A stretch of 64,000 nt of DNA from Planococcus sp. MSAK28401 (GCF_018283455.1 NZ_JAAMTH010000009.1:62001-126000); one strand, 5' to 3'; shown: positions 33,451-42,243, numbered from the stretch's first letter. Program-made: numbers and translations. The notes: generated by a model not told the origin, from the sequence alone.

Positions 33451-33710
33451 AAACTAACACTATAGAAATAAGTTTGCGCCAACAAGCTTATTTCAAAATC
33501 GAACACTGCTTGGACTCTTTTTAAAAATGAGAGAAGCCAGGCCCGCTTTCTTATTGTCTTTTTTAGTATCTAACACTTCCTTTATCTTAGCAAATAGATA
33601 GGGGCTGTGCAAGACTCTATACCTCTAAGAAAGCAAATTCTAGACTTTTTTATATAATTTGCTGGTGCTTTTCTCATTTTAAATGCGTATTTTGGTTTTG
33701 TTTTCAGGGA

Positions 33711-33740
33711 TTCCCTTAAACCTTTAAATGTTTAAGGGAA
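33711..33740. promoter_or_regulatory. 11-bp inverted repeat upstream of the rep-like gene
   Basis: TTCCCTTAAAC (33711-33721) and GTTTAAGGGAA (33730-33740) are perfect complements with an 8-base spacer, 65 bases before the rep-like start. A TTATAA lies at about 33763. It may be an operator or an initiator-binding site. Confidence 0.5.
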
Positions 33741-33805
33741 ATAAGATGACCGAAAAACACGCTTATAAAATGTGAAAATGCCCATACAACTTAGGAGGAT
33801 TTAAG

Positions 33806-35392
33806 ATGGTCGCACTCAAAACGTCAACTTATGAAACCGACATTTCCGATATCCGTTACGCGCGTATATCTCGTTCGTTTGTTTCATCGTTTTCTAAAAA
33901 TCTGATAGATATAACTCCAACTGTTTTCAGAATGATGTTTACAGTAAGTCCGTACGTCGATGTAGATCGCGAAATTAAGTTGTATAAATTCCAGATTAAG
34001 CAGCGTCTTCATCTCACATTAAGCTCTTTTAAACATGCATTGAGAGTAGCAATAGATGCTGGCATTATCGAAGAGAAGGCTGGCAGACTCTATAGCAACG
34101 TTCACACGTTTGAAAAGACGAATAAACTTACATTTATCCCAAACTATGAACGGCTGGTCGATGGGAATTTTCCTAAATTGGGGCGCTGGGCTACACGTTT
34201 ATTTTCCTATGTCTTATCTTCGAGAATCGAAAACGCACCACTCCGTGTAAATATTGAAAACCTCTATGATAATACTCTACATACAGCCGAAAACGGCCTA
34301 GTTTATATGAAATCAGCAAAAAATGTCGTTGCTACGCTTATTGAATGCCTGAAAGCAGATGTAATTGAACTTAGAATACCGTCTCGCGATGATAATAAAA
34401 AACTTATCCTTATAAACCAACAAAATGTTCAGGAACATGTATCACTCCTTGAGCAGCATGTAGAAATCATGAATTCTTCATCAGTGGGAGAGGACAGCCT
34501 TTCTAAAAAGAAAGTAAGAACTTCTAAGCGTAAAGTTGAAAATGACACGCATATTTTGTATATCTATTTAGCTAAATCTGTGACTGCAAAAACAACAAAC
34601 GTAAAGGCATCACATACTGAACTCGATAATATCTTAAAAGAAAACGCATACGAATCATCTTTCCTTAAATCTAATACTGTAAATGGCATTATTGGAATTA
34701 AAAATGATCTTTATAAGGCGGCCAATTCAGTTGGCTTAGCTATTTATAAAAAATCCTTACTGGATTACTGCAAAGAGAAGATGGCACTTATTGACGTACA
34801 CGATAGCGAAGAATTTGCCCTCCAGGATCACTTAATGAATTACTACGTTTTGGTTTCGATTCGAAAAATATTGTTAAAGGCCGCTGAAGATATTAGCGCT
34901 GCAGGCAAGTCATCACTGGCTTTGCCAAATACTTTCAAGACTGCTTTCGGCTCACTTACGTTCAGCGAAGTGAAAAAACTACTTGCATACTACAATTCTA
35001 AGTCCTCAATAAACCATAAAGTAGTTTTCGAAAAAGAATTACTGGATTTAGGGATTAGCCAAACCGACTTGCCAGCGGACCAAACAGAATGGGAGCCAAT
35101 CTTTGATGAAGCTTCTCATGTGCATTTGTCGATTCTTTCTCACTTTGAGCAAGGGCTGACTCGAAATGAATTACGTGAAATCGCATACGAATTAGCAGAA
35201 AGAACACTATTAGTACAAAAAGAGAAATACCAGCAATATTTGAAGGACCTTGTCTCCGTACGTTCAGGTACGCTTAAAACAGAAGTTCAATTGCCATTTA
35301 GTGAAACGCCAAAAAGCGATGGCAATAGAACGAACCGCGATACACAATATCATTTTAATATGTTCCGCGAGATTCTCGATCAGCGGAAATGA
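33806..35392 (+). CDS. Probable plasmid replication initiator, family not recognised
   Basis: A 528-aa soluble protein. Residues 60-100 read like a winged helix (FQIKQRLHLTLSSFKHALRV, AIDAGIIEEKAGRLYSN), and a second possible HTH lies near 285-320. The middle carries a basic Ser/Lys stretch (SKKKVRTSKRK). No catalytic motif of rolling-circle or primase enzymes is visible. The start has GGAGG 8 bases upstream. The call as initiator is inference from size, DNA-binding look, the partition cassette next door, the AT-rich, repeat-bearing upstream region and the candidate antisense-side sRNA. It could instead be another large DNA-binding protein. Confidence 0.45.
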   Translation: MVALKTSTYETDISDIRYARISRSFVSSFSKNLIDITPTVFRMMFTVSPYVDVDREIKLYKFQIKQRLHLTLSSFKHALRVAIDAGIIEEKAGRLYSNVHTFEKTNKLTFIPNYERLVDGNFPKLGRWATRLFSYVLSSRIENAPLRVNIENLYDNTLHTAENGLVYMKSAKNVVATLIECLKADVIELRIPSRDDNKKLILINQQNVQEHVSLLEQHVEIMNSSSVGEDSLSKKKVRTSKRKVENDTHILYIYLAKSVTAKTTNVKASHTELDNILKENAYESSFLKSNTVNGIIGIKNDLYKAANSVGLAIYKKSLLDYCKEKMALIDVHDSEEFALQDHLMNYYVLVSIRKILLKAAEDISAAGKSSLALPNTFKTAFGSLTFSEVKKLLAYYNSKSSINHKVVFEKELLDLGISQTDLPADQTEWEPIFDEASHVHLSILSHFEQGLTRNELREIAYELAERTLLVQKEKYQQYLKDLVSVRSGTLKTEVQLPFSETPKSDGNRTNRDTQYHFNMFREILDQRK

Positions 35393-35540
35393 TTCTTCAA
35401 ATTGTAGCAATATAGAAATTCTGGCTTCTTATCTAAAAATGAGAGGTCTATTTGTCGTGTAACTTAATAGCCTGACTGATTTAGCATCTATGCTGCTATT
35501 GATTTTAGAGCACTGACCACGACTCTTTTATATCAACCTT

Positions 35541-35570
35541 GGCGAAACCTTAGTAGTTTTGCCTTTTTTA
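35541..35570 (+). terminator. Terminator downstream of the rep-like gene
   Basis: GGCGAAAC pairs with GTTTTGCC (one G-T pair) around an 8-base loop and is followed by six Ts. It lies 150 bases after the rep-like stop; the intervening bases show no open frame of note. Confidence 0.65.
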
Positions 35571-35859
35571 TGTCCTAGACTGGAATATTATGCCTAAGAA
35601 ACTGAATTATAGAGAATGGATATAGATTATACAATCTACTATTTGTTTATATATGCGCTAGCCAATTTATAGAAATTCGTCACTTTAAATTCATCTGTAT
35701 CCATTCTTTTAGCAATCTCTTGATATAATTGGTTTCTAAGGTGTTTTTCGGGTAATTATTAGAAAAAGAAACAGTTACGTATATATCCTTGTATTGAAAC
35801 TTGAATTACTCCTTGAAAGTAACCTTGAATGTAATAACGCACGGCGTTGATGAAAAATT

Positions 35860-35868
35860 TGCTATAAT
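35860..35868 (+). promoter_or_regulatory. Extended minus 10 promoter for the recombinase-like gene
   Basis: TGCTATAAT, an extended minus 10, lies 35 bases before the start codon. The upstream stretch 35571-35859 is AT-rich with no gene. Confidence 0.6.
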
Positions 35869-35902
35869 TAATTGGAAGATCTATTTAAGGGAGGGGACAA
35901 CT

Positions 35903-36775
35903 ATGCTTAAAGAATATGCTGAATATCGACGAGGTAATAACATCAAGGAACAAACCTTAAAGTACGAAATTGAACAGCTGCATATCTTTTTAGCTTTCGT
36001 TACAAATTTCGCTGGCCGAAAACTCGAACCATTCGAGATTAAGCCCCTCCACGTCAAGAAATACTTAGATCATGAGAAAGAAATTAAACAGGTGACAGAT
36101 ACTACGATAAAGAGAAAATTGTCTACGATTAGACAGTACTTTCATTTTTTATGGGAAGTCGGTAAAGTCCCCAATGACTTTATGCCCAAAGTAAAATATG
36201 AATACAATATTCCTGAAAAGGTTGGTTCTACAAACTACCAAGAGTTACTTGCAAAGAAAAAGCAAATTCTCTCTAACTCTAAGTTGTTATTAAACGATAA
36301 GCTCTATTTCCTCCTCACACTAAAAGGCATAAAACTCCAAGATATTGAGCGTCTAACTACAGAAAATGTCGTTGATGCAGGAAATAAAATTGTTGTTCGT
36401 TTTGAAAATAGTCAAGGATACTTCGTTAAGTATAATTTTTATGACGAATCGGATATAGCTGTATTTATTCAAGCGATTGAGAGAGCTACATTTAGAGATC
36501 ATACGCTGCTGGTTGCTTCCACCAATAGAAAAGAAGCTAACTACCTACGACACAATCTAAAAGAAATTAATGACCGATTGTATAAAGTGATAAACGCTCA
36601 TTTCCGAGGGGAAGAAATTCGTTCCTCGTATATCCATTTTCTTTACAAAGTCGAGCAAAAGTCACTGGAAGAAATGGCGGAAATGCTTGGTACATCAGTC
36701 ACTTCGATCACGAATACTCTTAAAGTTGTCCTTGAACGTTATAAACACATGGACTATAATAAAGCTACTAACTAA
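35903..36775 (+). CDS. Degenerate tyrosine-recombinase-like protein
   Basis: A 290-aa protein with the two-domain layout of tyrosine recombinases: an N-terminal SAM-like helical domain (about 1-95; KEYAEYRRGNNIKEQTLKYE, TIKRKLSTIRQYFHFLWEVG) and a catalytic-like domain. The usual first Arg is Lys (LKGIKLQDIERL), the HxxR box reads IRSSYIHFLYK with the His lost, the LGH box reads LGTSVTSIT, and no Tyr follows at the normal distance. It is probably inactive or uses altered chemistry, and may act as a DNA-binding protein. The start at 35903 has GGGAGGGGAC upstream; the longer frame to 35801 lacks a site. Confidence 0.65.
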   Translation: MLKEYAEYRRGNNIKEQTLKYEIEQLHIFLAFVTNFAGRKLEPFEIKPLHVKKYLDHEKEIKQVTDTTIKRKLSTIRQYFHFLWEVGKVPNDFMPKVKYEYNIPEKVGSTNYQELLAKKKQILSNSKLLLNDKLYFLLTLKGIKLQDIERLTTENVVDAGNKIVVRFENSQGYFVKYNFYDESDIAVFIQAIERATFRDHTLLVASTNRKEANYLRHNLKEINDRLYKVINAHFRGEEIRSSYIHFLYKVEQKSLEEMAEMLGTSVTSITNTLKVVLERYKHMDYNKATN

Positions 36776-36787
36776 ATTTAAACCAAC

Positions 36788-36844
36788 GGGAGCACCCCAT
36801 AATTACAAGAACACGATTCTTGTTTTTTATGGGGTGCTCTTTTT
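36788..36844 (+). promoter_or_regulatory. Family B leader / attenuator, copy B4
   Basis: GGGAGCACCCCAT, a loop with an inner hairpin AAGAACACGATTCTT, then ATGGGGTGCTC followed by five Ts. It begins 12 bases after the recombinase-like stop codon, so it may end that transcript while also gating the three-gene operon downstream. No promoter fits in the short gap. Confidence 0.75.
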
Positions 36845-36878
36845 ATTTGTGTTTTAGAAAGGGGGGACTTACACCGCT

Positions 36879-36899
36879 ATGAAGCGTTGTAAGAAGTAA
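36879..36899 (+). CDS. Possible six-residue leader peptide MKRCKK
   Basis: AGAAAGGGGGGACTT precedes an ATG at 36879 that opens the frame MKRCKK and stops at TAA 36897-36899, directly abutting the TTG start of the next gene. The main gene has no strong ribosome binding site of its own, so it may be translated by reinitiation after this peptide. Confidence 0.35.
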   Translation: MKRCKK

Positions 36900-37490
36900 T
36901 TGAAAAATCATTTGGATTTTACAAAAGCACTGAACGATCTAATTGTCAGTTCATTACTAACTAAATACGAATTGAAAAGCCACGAGGGTCAAAATTATCT
37001 TAAAGTCAAAATTAGCCAAAGCAAAAAGTATATTCTAGAAGACTATATAGAGCATCATCAAATTTCAGAATTTGTTCAGATTCAAATAGATGAGCCATTT
37101 TTTATTATTCGGCCATGCTTAATGTTGGATTATGTTCTCAAGGATTGGACTCTAAACGGCGAAGTCACAGCAATTAATCCATCCGATCTTCATATCAATA
37201 CGTTTTTATTTTGGATTACGCTATTTGCCTATAAAACGGAATACTCTGTTGTAGTAGAAACAAACTTATCAATCCCTTTGCAAAAAACCTTATGTTATTT
37301 CTTCTCCAGGACTATTAAGGATTGTGAAATTATCAATATGGATAACCGTTTCCACTTTAGATCATTTTTAGAATTGTACTTGCTCTCTAATTCATATCGT
37401 CCTTATTTAGAAACAGGCGAACTGAATGAAATGCTATCATCTACCGAGAAAAGAAAGCTGAGAAAAATAATTGCCAAAGAAAAAGCATAG
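36900..37490 (+). CDS. Hypothetical 196-aa protein with TTG start
   Basis: A soluble, alpha/beta-looking protein starting MKNHLDFTKALNDLIVSSLL. I recognise no family. The TTG start is the only reasonable one in frame, since the next ATG is far downstream; it abuts the stop of the MKRCKK leader peptide. It is the first full gene after leader B4 and is followed by the lipoprotein gene 17 bases later. Function unknown; being under family B suggests a transfer- or surface-related role. Confidence 0.6.
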   Translation: MKNHLDFTKALNDLIVSSLLTKYELKSHEGQNYLKVKISQSKKYILEDYIEHHQISEFVQIQIDEPFFIIRPCLMLDYVLKDWTLNGEVTAINPSDLHINTFLFWITLFAYKTEYSVVVETNLSIPLQKTLCYFFSRTIKDCEIINMDNRFHFRSFLELYLLSNSYRPYLETGELNEMLSSTEKRKLRKIIAKEKA

Positions 37491-37507
37491 GGGAGGTTGA
37501 GGACTGG

Positions 37508-38221
37508 ATGCGTAAAGGATGGATAGTGTTATCACTAAGTGGAATGATGTTATTTGCTACTGGCTGTGTGCCGGATAAGGTTCAGGAAGAAATTGATAAG
37601 ACGGAGAAAGAGAATGCTGAAAAACAGGCAGGTAAGGAAGATAAGGAAGTTGCACCTGAAGATATTGAAATTTCAACTGAACAAAAAGAAGAGCTTGAGA
37701 ATCATGAGCACGTTTCTGAGGAAGAAGCGGTTTCTGAACTAATTGAAGAGCAAGAGAGTATCGAAATCGACTTGCCGACGCAAAAAGATAAATTTACATC
37801 TCACCTAGAATTATCACAGTATATGTCGAATTTATTTTTCTTATATCATAAAGGCGATTTAAACACGGATGACTTTTATGAGAGGATAAAACCCCATTTG
37901 CATGAAGACTTCTTAGAGCTATTGCCAAAGAGTGAAGCCGATCGGAAAGAAACTTTCGAAGTTTTACAGTATACATTTCTACAATACTTACCCGCTCCAA
38001 TCGAATCTTATGAGCTAACCGAAGCAACTACTAATATCCGTGGTGATGAAGGTGAAAGCTACAGGAAGTATATAACAGATGATTCTCAATTTATTTTTTA
38101 TACGTTGAGGATGAAAAAAGAGGGAGATCAATGGTTTGTAACAGATGATAGCCCTGCTCCACCGTACGAAATTGATCCATCAATCGAAAAATCATTCAAA
38201 ACTCCAGGGGGCGAAGAGTAA
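37508..38221 (+). CDS. Lipoprotein
   Basis: A 237-aa exported lipoprotein: signal MRKGWIVLSLSGMMLF with lipobox ATGC (Cys20), then a very acidic, Lys/Glu-rich stretch to about residue 90, then a compact domain (about 95-237; FTSHLELSQYMSNLFFLYHK, FLELLPKSEADRKETFE). No known family. The ribosome binding site GGGGAGGTTGAGG is strong. Its stop overlaps the start of the next gene (TAATG). Lipoproteins in conjugative operons often act in entry exclusion or wall passage, but nothing here is diagnostic. Confidence 0.8.
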   Translation: MRKGWIVLSLSGMMLFATGCVPDKVQEEIDKTEKENAEKQAGKEDKEVAPEDIEISTEQKEELENHEHVSEEEAVSELIEEQESIEIDLPTQKDKFTSHLELSQYMSNLFFLYHKGDLNTDDFYERIKPHLHEDFLELLPKSEADRKETFEVLQYTFLQYLPAPIESYELTEATTNIRGDEGESYRKYITDDSQFIFYTLRMKKEGDQWFVTDDSPAPPYEIDPSIEKSFKTPGGEE

Positions 38222-39060
38222 TGGTAAGTACAAAAGAACAAAAAGAGTTTGTAGCCGAAAAGTTGATGAAGCGTTTTAACAAAGATTATGAGTTTAAAGC
38301 CACAATTCAAGCAGTCACAACATTTTACGGTAAAAAAATTATGGCTTTTGCTTCTGAACCTGAAGATAAAAAATTTGTTGAGGATCACACGTTAGAAGTT
38401 GTCAGCGAGCAATTCCTATTAGGTTATTACATTATGAGTGAAATGTTAGAAGATCCAGAGTTCCAATTGGAAGAAGAAGCCTGGAATTTAGGGAAGGGAT
38501 ACATCAGAAACACAATGTATTCTCTCTTAGAAACAGTGATGCAAGATAGTGATGTTGAGTGGCAGCAGAGTGATTTGGAGAAACAATTTACAAAGCGGGT
38601 TCTAGCATCATTTTACGATGCTTATGAGGTGACCGTTCAGTTGCGTAAAGATGTACTCGCATTGGGGGCTTATTACGCTTTTACCGAATCACCACGCTAT
38701 CAAGAGCCACCGGAAAAACCGCATTCATTGAGACTAGCAACGCCATACGATCTCACATTTTTAAACCCACAGGTATATATGCAAGGGGAAGCGGTTATAG
38801 AGAATATGGAGAAATGGACTTTGTTTCAAACCGAATCCATCAAAGGTGCTCAAAAGGTGGGAACCATTCAGCTGATTGAGAAGGCACGGGATACAGGAGA
38901 AGTTGAAATCCACTTAGAAATCTTAATTTCCCAATTGATTAGTCAAAATGAGATAACTGATATAATCAATCAAATGATTGAAAAAATTCCCCAAGAAGAA
39001 CATGCGAGAACTGTCATAGACTTTTTTTTAGTAACTGATCAGAAAACCTACCAATTATAA
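38221..39060 (+). CDS. Hypothetical 279-aa protein
   Basis: A soluble, helix-rich protein starting MVSTKEQKEFVAEKLMKRF; aromatic and acidic residues are abundant, and no membrane segment or catalytic motif is visible. The ATG overlaps the lipoprotein stop codon by one base, so the two are coupled. A terminator at 39067-39102 closes the operon. Function unknown. Confidence 0.7.
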   Translation: MVSTKEQKEFVAEKLMKRFNKDYEFKATIQAVTTFYGKKIMAFASEPEDKKFVEDHTLEVVSEQFLLGYYIMSEMLEDPEFQLEEEAWNLGKGYIRNTMYSLLETVMQDSDVEWQQSDLEKQFTKRVLASFYDAYEVTVQLRKDVLALGAYYAFTESPRYQEPPEKPHSLRLATPYDLTFLNPQVYMQGEAVIENMEKWTLFQTESIKGAQKVGTIQLIEKARDTGEVEIHLEILISQLISQNEITDIINQMIEKIPQEEHARTVIDFFLVTDQKTYQL

Positions 39061-39066
39061 ATATGG

Positions 39067-39102
39067 AAAAGCCACTCTTTCAATTCGATAGAGTGGCTTT
39101 TT
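39067..39102 (+). terminator. Terminator of the lipoprotein operon
   Basis: AAAAGCCACTCT pairs with AGAGTGGCTTTT around a 12-base loop and is followed by further Ts. It lies 7 bases after the stop codon and faces the converging ThiF operon. Confidence 0.88.
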
Positions 39103-39107
39103 AGAAT

Positions 39108-39144
39108 AAAAAAAGAACCGCTCCTATAAGGAATGCGGTTCTTT
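39108..39144 (-). terminator. Terminator overlapping the 3' end of the ThiF gene
   Basis: On the minus strand AAAGAACCGCAT and AGGAGCGGTTCTTT form a stem followed by Ts. The upstream arm lies inside the last codons of the ThiF/E1-like gene (stop at 39124), a compact convergent arrangement with the terminator of the lipoprotein operon. Confidence 0.8.
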
Positions 39145-39999
39145 AGTCTGTTTAATCGCCTCTGTAGAGCGCATATAGCCTTTCTTAGCTTGAAAGAAAG
39201 TAATGTGACTACTTAGGGTCATATCTTCTACAATCTCCGTCAGCACGCTTAAAATAGCTAATGCAGAGAATTTATTAACGATTAGTCGTTGTGGTTCGCT
39301 AGCGGTTAGTTCTGTACAGGATAAAGAGCTAGGTCGTTCTTGGTCATCTGTTTCAAGAATATCTGGAAAGGCATCTGCTACAGTTGGTAGCTTAGCAAGG
39401 TTCAGATTCAAGCCAGTGACAATTTGACCGCTCCATCCGCTTTCGTTGAACGCTTTTAATTCATCTTCGGTCCATTGAGCTTTCGAGCGCGTTTGCCAGT
39501 CAGCAGGGACCACAGTAGATTCATTTCCAGCATCAATATATATACCTGCATTTTCCTTTATGAAATCGTGAATCACTTTGCGGGTATAGTTGTTATCAAC
39601 ACATCCGATCACAATCGGCATTAAGATATCCGAATAGGAAATGTCTGTTAAGTAGTCCGTGTTAAAAAGTTCTAACACATCTTCTACTGATTCAATATAG
39701 CCCGTGGTTTTGCTGCGAATATCAATGTTGTAAGCATAAGAATAGCGGGATGCAAGCACGTCAGCTTTTTTCAATCCAACTTCTGAAGCTAAAAACAATT
39801 GATTCCCCAAATTCTTCTCTTCAATCACGTCGGGATCGGCAATAACATAAGTAGCGGCGCGTTTACTTGTTCCAAGCAATTGTGCAATATGCTGAACGAG
39901 ATAACCACCCGTACCACCTGTCCCGATTTGAACGATAAATGGATAAATGCCTTTTTTGGTAGAGTAATCCGTTTTTGCTGAATCCAGAAGGTTAATCAT
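39124..39999 (-). CDS. ThiF/E1-like adenylyltransferase (PRTRC-like)
   Basis: A 291-aa E1-like enzyme. The nucleotide loop is GTGGTGG at 26-32, followed by ADPDVIEEKNLGNQLF at 54-69 with the Asp that binds Mg-ATP and the Asn/Gln after it, and a basic VGLKKADVLASR. Cys residues in IGCVDNN and SLSCTEL are candidates for thioester formation. Such proteins adenylate the C-terminus of a ubiquitin-like protein. It overlaps the JAB gene by four bases and lies downstream of the E2-like gene, the set seen in PRTRC systems. No ubiquitin-like gene is evident, so the substrate is unknown. Confidence 0.88.
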   Translation of the reverse strand: MINLLDSAKTDYSTKKGIYPFIVQIGTGGTGGYLVQHIAQLLGTSKRAATYVIADPDVIEEKNLGNQLFLASEVGLKKADVLASRYSYAYNIDIRSKTTGYIESVEDVLELFNTDYLTDISYSDILMPIVIGCVDNNYTRKVIHDFIKENAGIYIDAGNESTVVPADWQTRSKAQWTEDELKAFNESGWSGQIVTGLNLNLAKLPTVADAFPDILETDDQERPSSLSCTELTASEPQRLIVNKFSALAILSVLTEIVEDMTLSSHITFFQAKKGYMRSTEAIKQTKEPHSL

Positions 40000-40961
40000 T
40001 TGGCCACCTCAATCTTGTGGAGATCGTACTCTGGGAGTTCAGAAAACGGTGTTTCAAATAAATCTGTGAGATTTAATGATTTGTGACCAATCTCTTCATT
40101 CACAAACATTCGAGCGGTCATATCCGGAAAGAATTTCTGTGTATGCCCGATAATGGCATAGCACATTCCTGGAGATCGCTCAGATTGATTATCAAGTGAA
40201 GAGGGAGCGGGTGGCATAGTATGGTGCGAATGAATTTCTAGAAGTTTCATACCATCCGAAAAGCGGTCAGCTAATTCAAATATTGTCTCGATCACTTCGA
40301 TCTGATATTCTTCAACTCGCTGCGAAGGAATATCCAACACATATTGTTGAGTATTCGTCATATAGTAGATGTCGGCATGAACTTCAAGGCTATGCTTTCC
40401 ATACTCTTTAGCTATCGCAATAAATTGCTGTAGCAAAGTAAATGGAAGAGGATAAAGAGAAGACCGGAAGTGATTCCGGTCTTGATTTGGTGCGCCTTTC
40501 GGTTTTGCTTTCATGACGATCACGATAATGTTCTTTTTCTTCAAAAAGACCACATCGGTATGATTTTTAACCAATTCCGGATACTCTTTCTCCATCCGCG
40601 CTCGGAGCATTTCTCCGGTTAGCGGCTGGCGTACAGGGTCTTGGTCTTTTTTCTTCACAAGCAATCCTTCAGCAAGCTCTTCAGGTGAAAAGAAATCCAC
40701 TACCGGTAGCGAATCGCCCATGAAGCGAATAACGGTCTCTTCGTCCGGTTTAAAAGCGTCTGCGGCATCCTTTTTAGGAGCGGGAGCTTTTGGGGCTTCT
40801 TTTGGTCCATATACAGCATTAGCAGCATTAACTTTCTTCTGCAGTTCTTCTTGCTGTTTGGCTTTCTTCTCGGCTTCAGCTTGTTTTTTCTGGTTTTCTT
40901 TATCTTGTTTCTCTTTTTCGTTGGAATCCACCATATTGAAAAGCTCGAAAATGTTAGTCAT
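39996..40961 (-). CDS. JAMM/JAB metalloprotease (PRTRC protein A-like)
   Basis: A 321-aa protein. Residues 1-75 are a charged, Lys/Gln-rich, probably coiled segment. The C-terminal half contains the complete JAMM zinc motif: H244-S-H246, then seven residues, S254 and D257 (HSHHTMPPAPSSLD), preceded by a strand with E242 and followed by GMCYAIIGHTQ as in JAB folds. JAMM enzymes cleave isopeptide or peptide bonds after ubiquitin-like proteins. With the E1-like and E2-like neighbours it would process or remove a conjugate. Its start has GAGGAG upstream. Confidence 0.85.
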   Translation of the reverse strand: MTNIFELFNMVDSNEKEKQDKENQKKQAEAEKKAKQQEELQKKVNAANAVYGPKEAPKAPAPKKDAADAFKPDEETVIRFMGDSLPVVDFFSPEELAEGLLVKKKDQDPVRQPLTGEMLRARMEKEYPELVKNHTDVVFLKKKNIIVIVMKAKPKGAPNQDRNHFRSSLYPLPFTLLQQFIAIAKEYGKHSLEVHADIYYMTNTQQYVLDIPSQRVEEYQIEVIETIFELADRFSDGMKLLEIHSHHTMPPAPSSLDNQSERSPGMCYAIIGHTQKFFPDMTARMFVNEEIGHKSLNLTDLFETPFSELPEYDLHKIEVAK

Positions 40962-41017
40962 AGTAAGTTCTCCTCTCTTGAAGCTATCCTCTAAGGTATA
41001 GGCTTACTCAAGTCCAA

Positions 41018-41737
41018 TTAATAATCTGTTTCTCTCAAAACCTGTTCGAGTGTTTTACGTGCGGGAACAAGCCAATCATCGCTATAGGGCTGCTCGTCCA
41101 ATTCGTGAAGCAACTTCCGGAAAGTGTTGATTCCTAAGGTAGTCCGTACACCATGGTCCTCGTTAAAAGGAGCAGAAAAGAACAGCAATACTGCTTTTTT
41201 CGCTTCTAATAGAGAATCGACCAGGAGTCGTTCGTTAATACCCCAGCAAACCGTTCCAGAGCCTTTCATGACGTTTGGATAGGGAAAGTCATATAAGGGC
41301 GTTTCAGGCGTAATGGGCTCCTTATTGTTCTCTACCGCATAAATCCGCATCGTATCAATTAGTTTTTGATTTCCCATGCCTTTGAGTTCACACATAAAGA
41401 TCATTCGAGGAAAGGCGAGAGAAAAGAATTCGTCTTCACCTTTGTATCGAATATCAAATGACTTTTGCGGAATCTCAAAAACGACCTGCTCTAAATTTCC
41501 ACTCGGATGACTGGAATAAAGTAATGTGCCTTCCGGAAGAATAGGGGAGACGATCATCTCTTCTCTCAAATTAGGTTCGCTTTCAGGCATTTCGCTAATG
41601 TTAGACAATACGCGAATGACTTGTTCCAATGAAAAGTATTGTTCCGGCCCTTTTACACCTGGGGCTATCTCTTGGCGTCCGATGATTGGAAAATCGGGAT
41701 TTTTTGGCACGTCAGTGAATTGCAATGTCCAATTCAT
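41018..41737 (-). CDS. E2-like conjugating protein (PRTRC protein B-like)
   Basis: A 239-aa protein. The key feature is YPNVMKGSGTVCWG (residues 153-166), which mimics the HPN...GxxC active-site segment of ubiquitin-conjugating E2 enzymes, with Cys164 as the expected nucleophile; a preceding FPYP turn and beta strands (about 85-145) fit an E2/RWD-like meander. PRTRC protein B shares a PFFNV...G-x-V-C box. The start at 41737 overlaps the previous stop (ATGA) and has AAGGAAGTGA upstream; the longer frame to 41830 is not used. It is separated by 56 bases from the JAB gene. The call is from motif and context. Confidence 0.7.
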   Translation of the reverse strand: MNWTLQFTDVPKNPDFPIIGRQEIAPGVKGPEQYFSLEQVIRVLSNISEMPESEPNLREEMIVSPILPEGTLLYSSHPSGNLEQVVFEIPQKSFDIRYKGEDEFFSLAFPRMIFMCELKGMGNQKLIDTMRIYAVENNKEPITPETPLYDFPYPNVMKGSGTVCWGINERLLVDSLLEAKKAVLLFFSAPFNEDHGVRTTLGINTFRKLLHELDEQPYSDDWLVPARKTLEQVLRETDY

Positions 41738-42243
41738 GAAGTCACTTCCTTTTTGGTGTTTTTGCTGTGAAGCAATATCTCTCTCAACGCATCGTCGTAT
41801 GCTGGTAAACCGAAATCGGTAATTGTGCAAAAAAACAATTTACCTTTCTGTTTTCCGAACGCCAATGATTCGTCGTAATCTAGACAATCGATTGGGAAAT
41901 CGGCGGCAGCAGGATAATCAATTTCAAAAATCGCCAGCTCTTGGTTTGTAAAAGCTTTTTCGATTTTCTCTTTTCCGCTGTCTGTAAATTGGCTATTAGC
42001 CATAAAGCTCTCGTAGTCTTTATCAAAGTCATCACAATACGTATCGTAAACAGTTAACTCAAAAACTTTAGATACAATGCCAGTGAAGACTTCGACTATT
42101 TCTAAACTGCCATAGTAGGTAGGAATGATAGAAAGATCCTTTAGTTTCTTGGGCTCTATCCCCGACTTAACTGCGACAGCTACCAGTTTTAAAGACCGCA
42201 AATATTCTTGGCACATATAAAATTCTTCATGCTCCATGCTCAT
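41734..42243 (-). CDS. Hypothetical 169-aa protein of the E1-E2-JAB operon
   Basis: A soluble acidic protein starting MSMEHEEFYMCQEYLRSLKL, with an alpha/beta pattern and no recognised motif. GAGGTGATTCC precedes the ATG. It overlaps the E2-like gene by four bases and follows the 111-aa gene by 9. It could be a PRTRC accessory protein or the modification target; it lacks a C-terminal Gly-Gly and does not look like a beta-grasp ubiquitin. Confidence 0.6.
   Translation of the reverse strand: MSMEHEEFYMCQEYLRSLKLVAVAVKSGIEPKKLKDLSIIPTYYGSLEIVEVFTGIVSKVFELTVYDTYCDDFDKDYESFMANSQFTDSGKEKIEKAFTNQELAIFEIDYPAAADFPIDCLDYDESLAFGKQKGKLFFCTITDFGLPAYDDALREILLHSKNTKKEVTS

Noticed and set aside
33231-33452. 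Plus-strand 73-codon frame in the gap before the rep-like gene
   Set aside because: No ribosome binding site, unlikely residue composition, and it runs through the hairpins of the candidate minus-strand RNA.
35801-35902. Upstream extension of the recombinase-like gene
   Set aside because: The extended frame covers the promoter-like TGCTATAAT and has no ribosome binding site; the ATG at 35903 has GGGAGGGGAC.
39996-41737. Type II CBASS or Bil operon for the E1-E2-JAB set
   Set aside because: No cyclic nucleotide synthase, effector or ubiquitin-like gene is adjacent; the replication and recombination neighbours fit a PRTRC-like plasmid module better.
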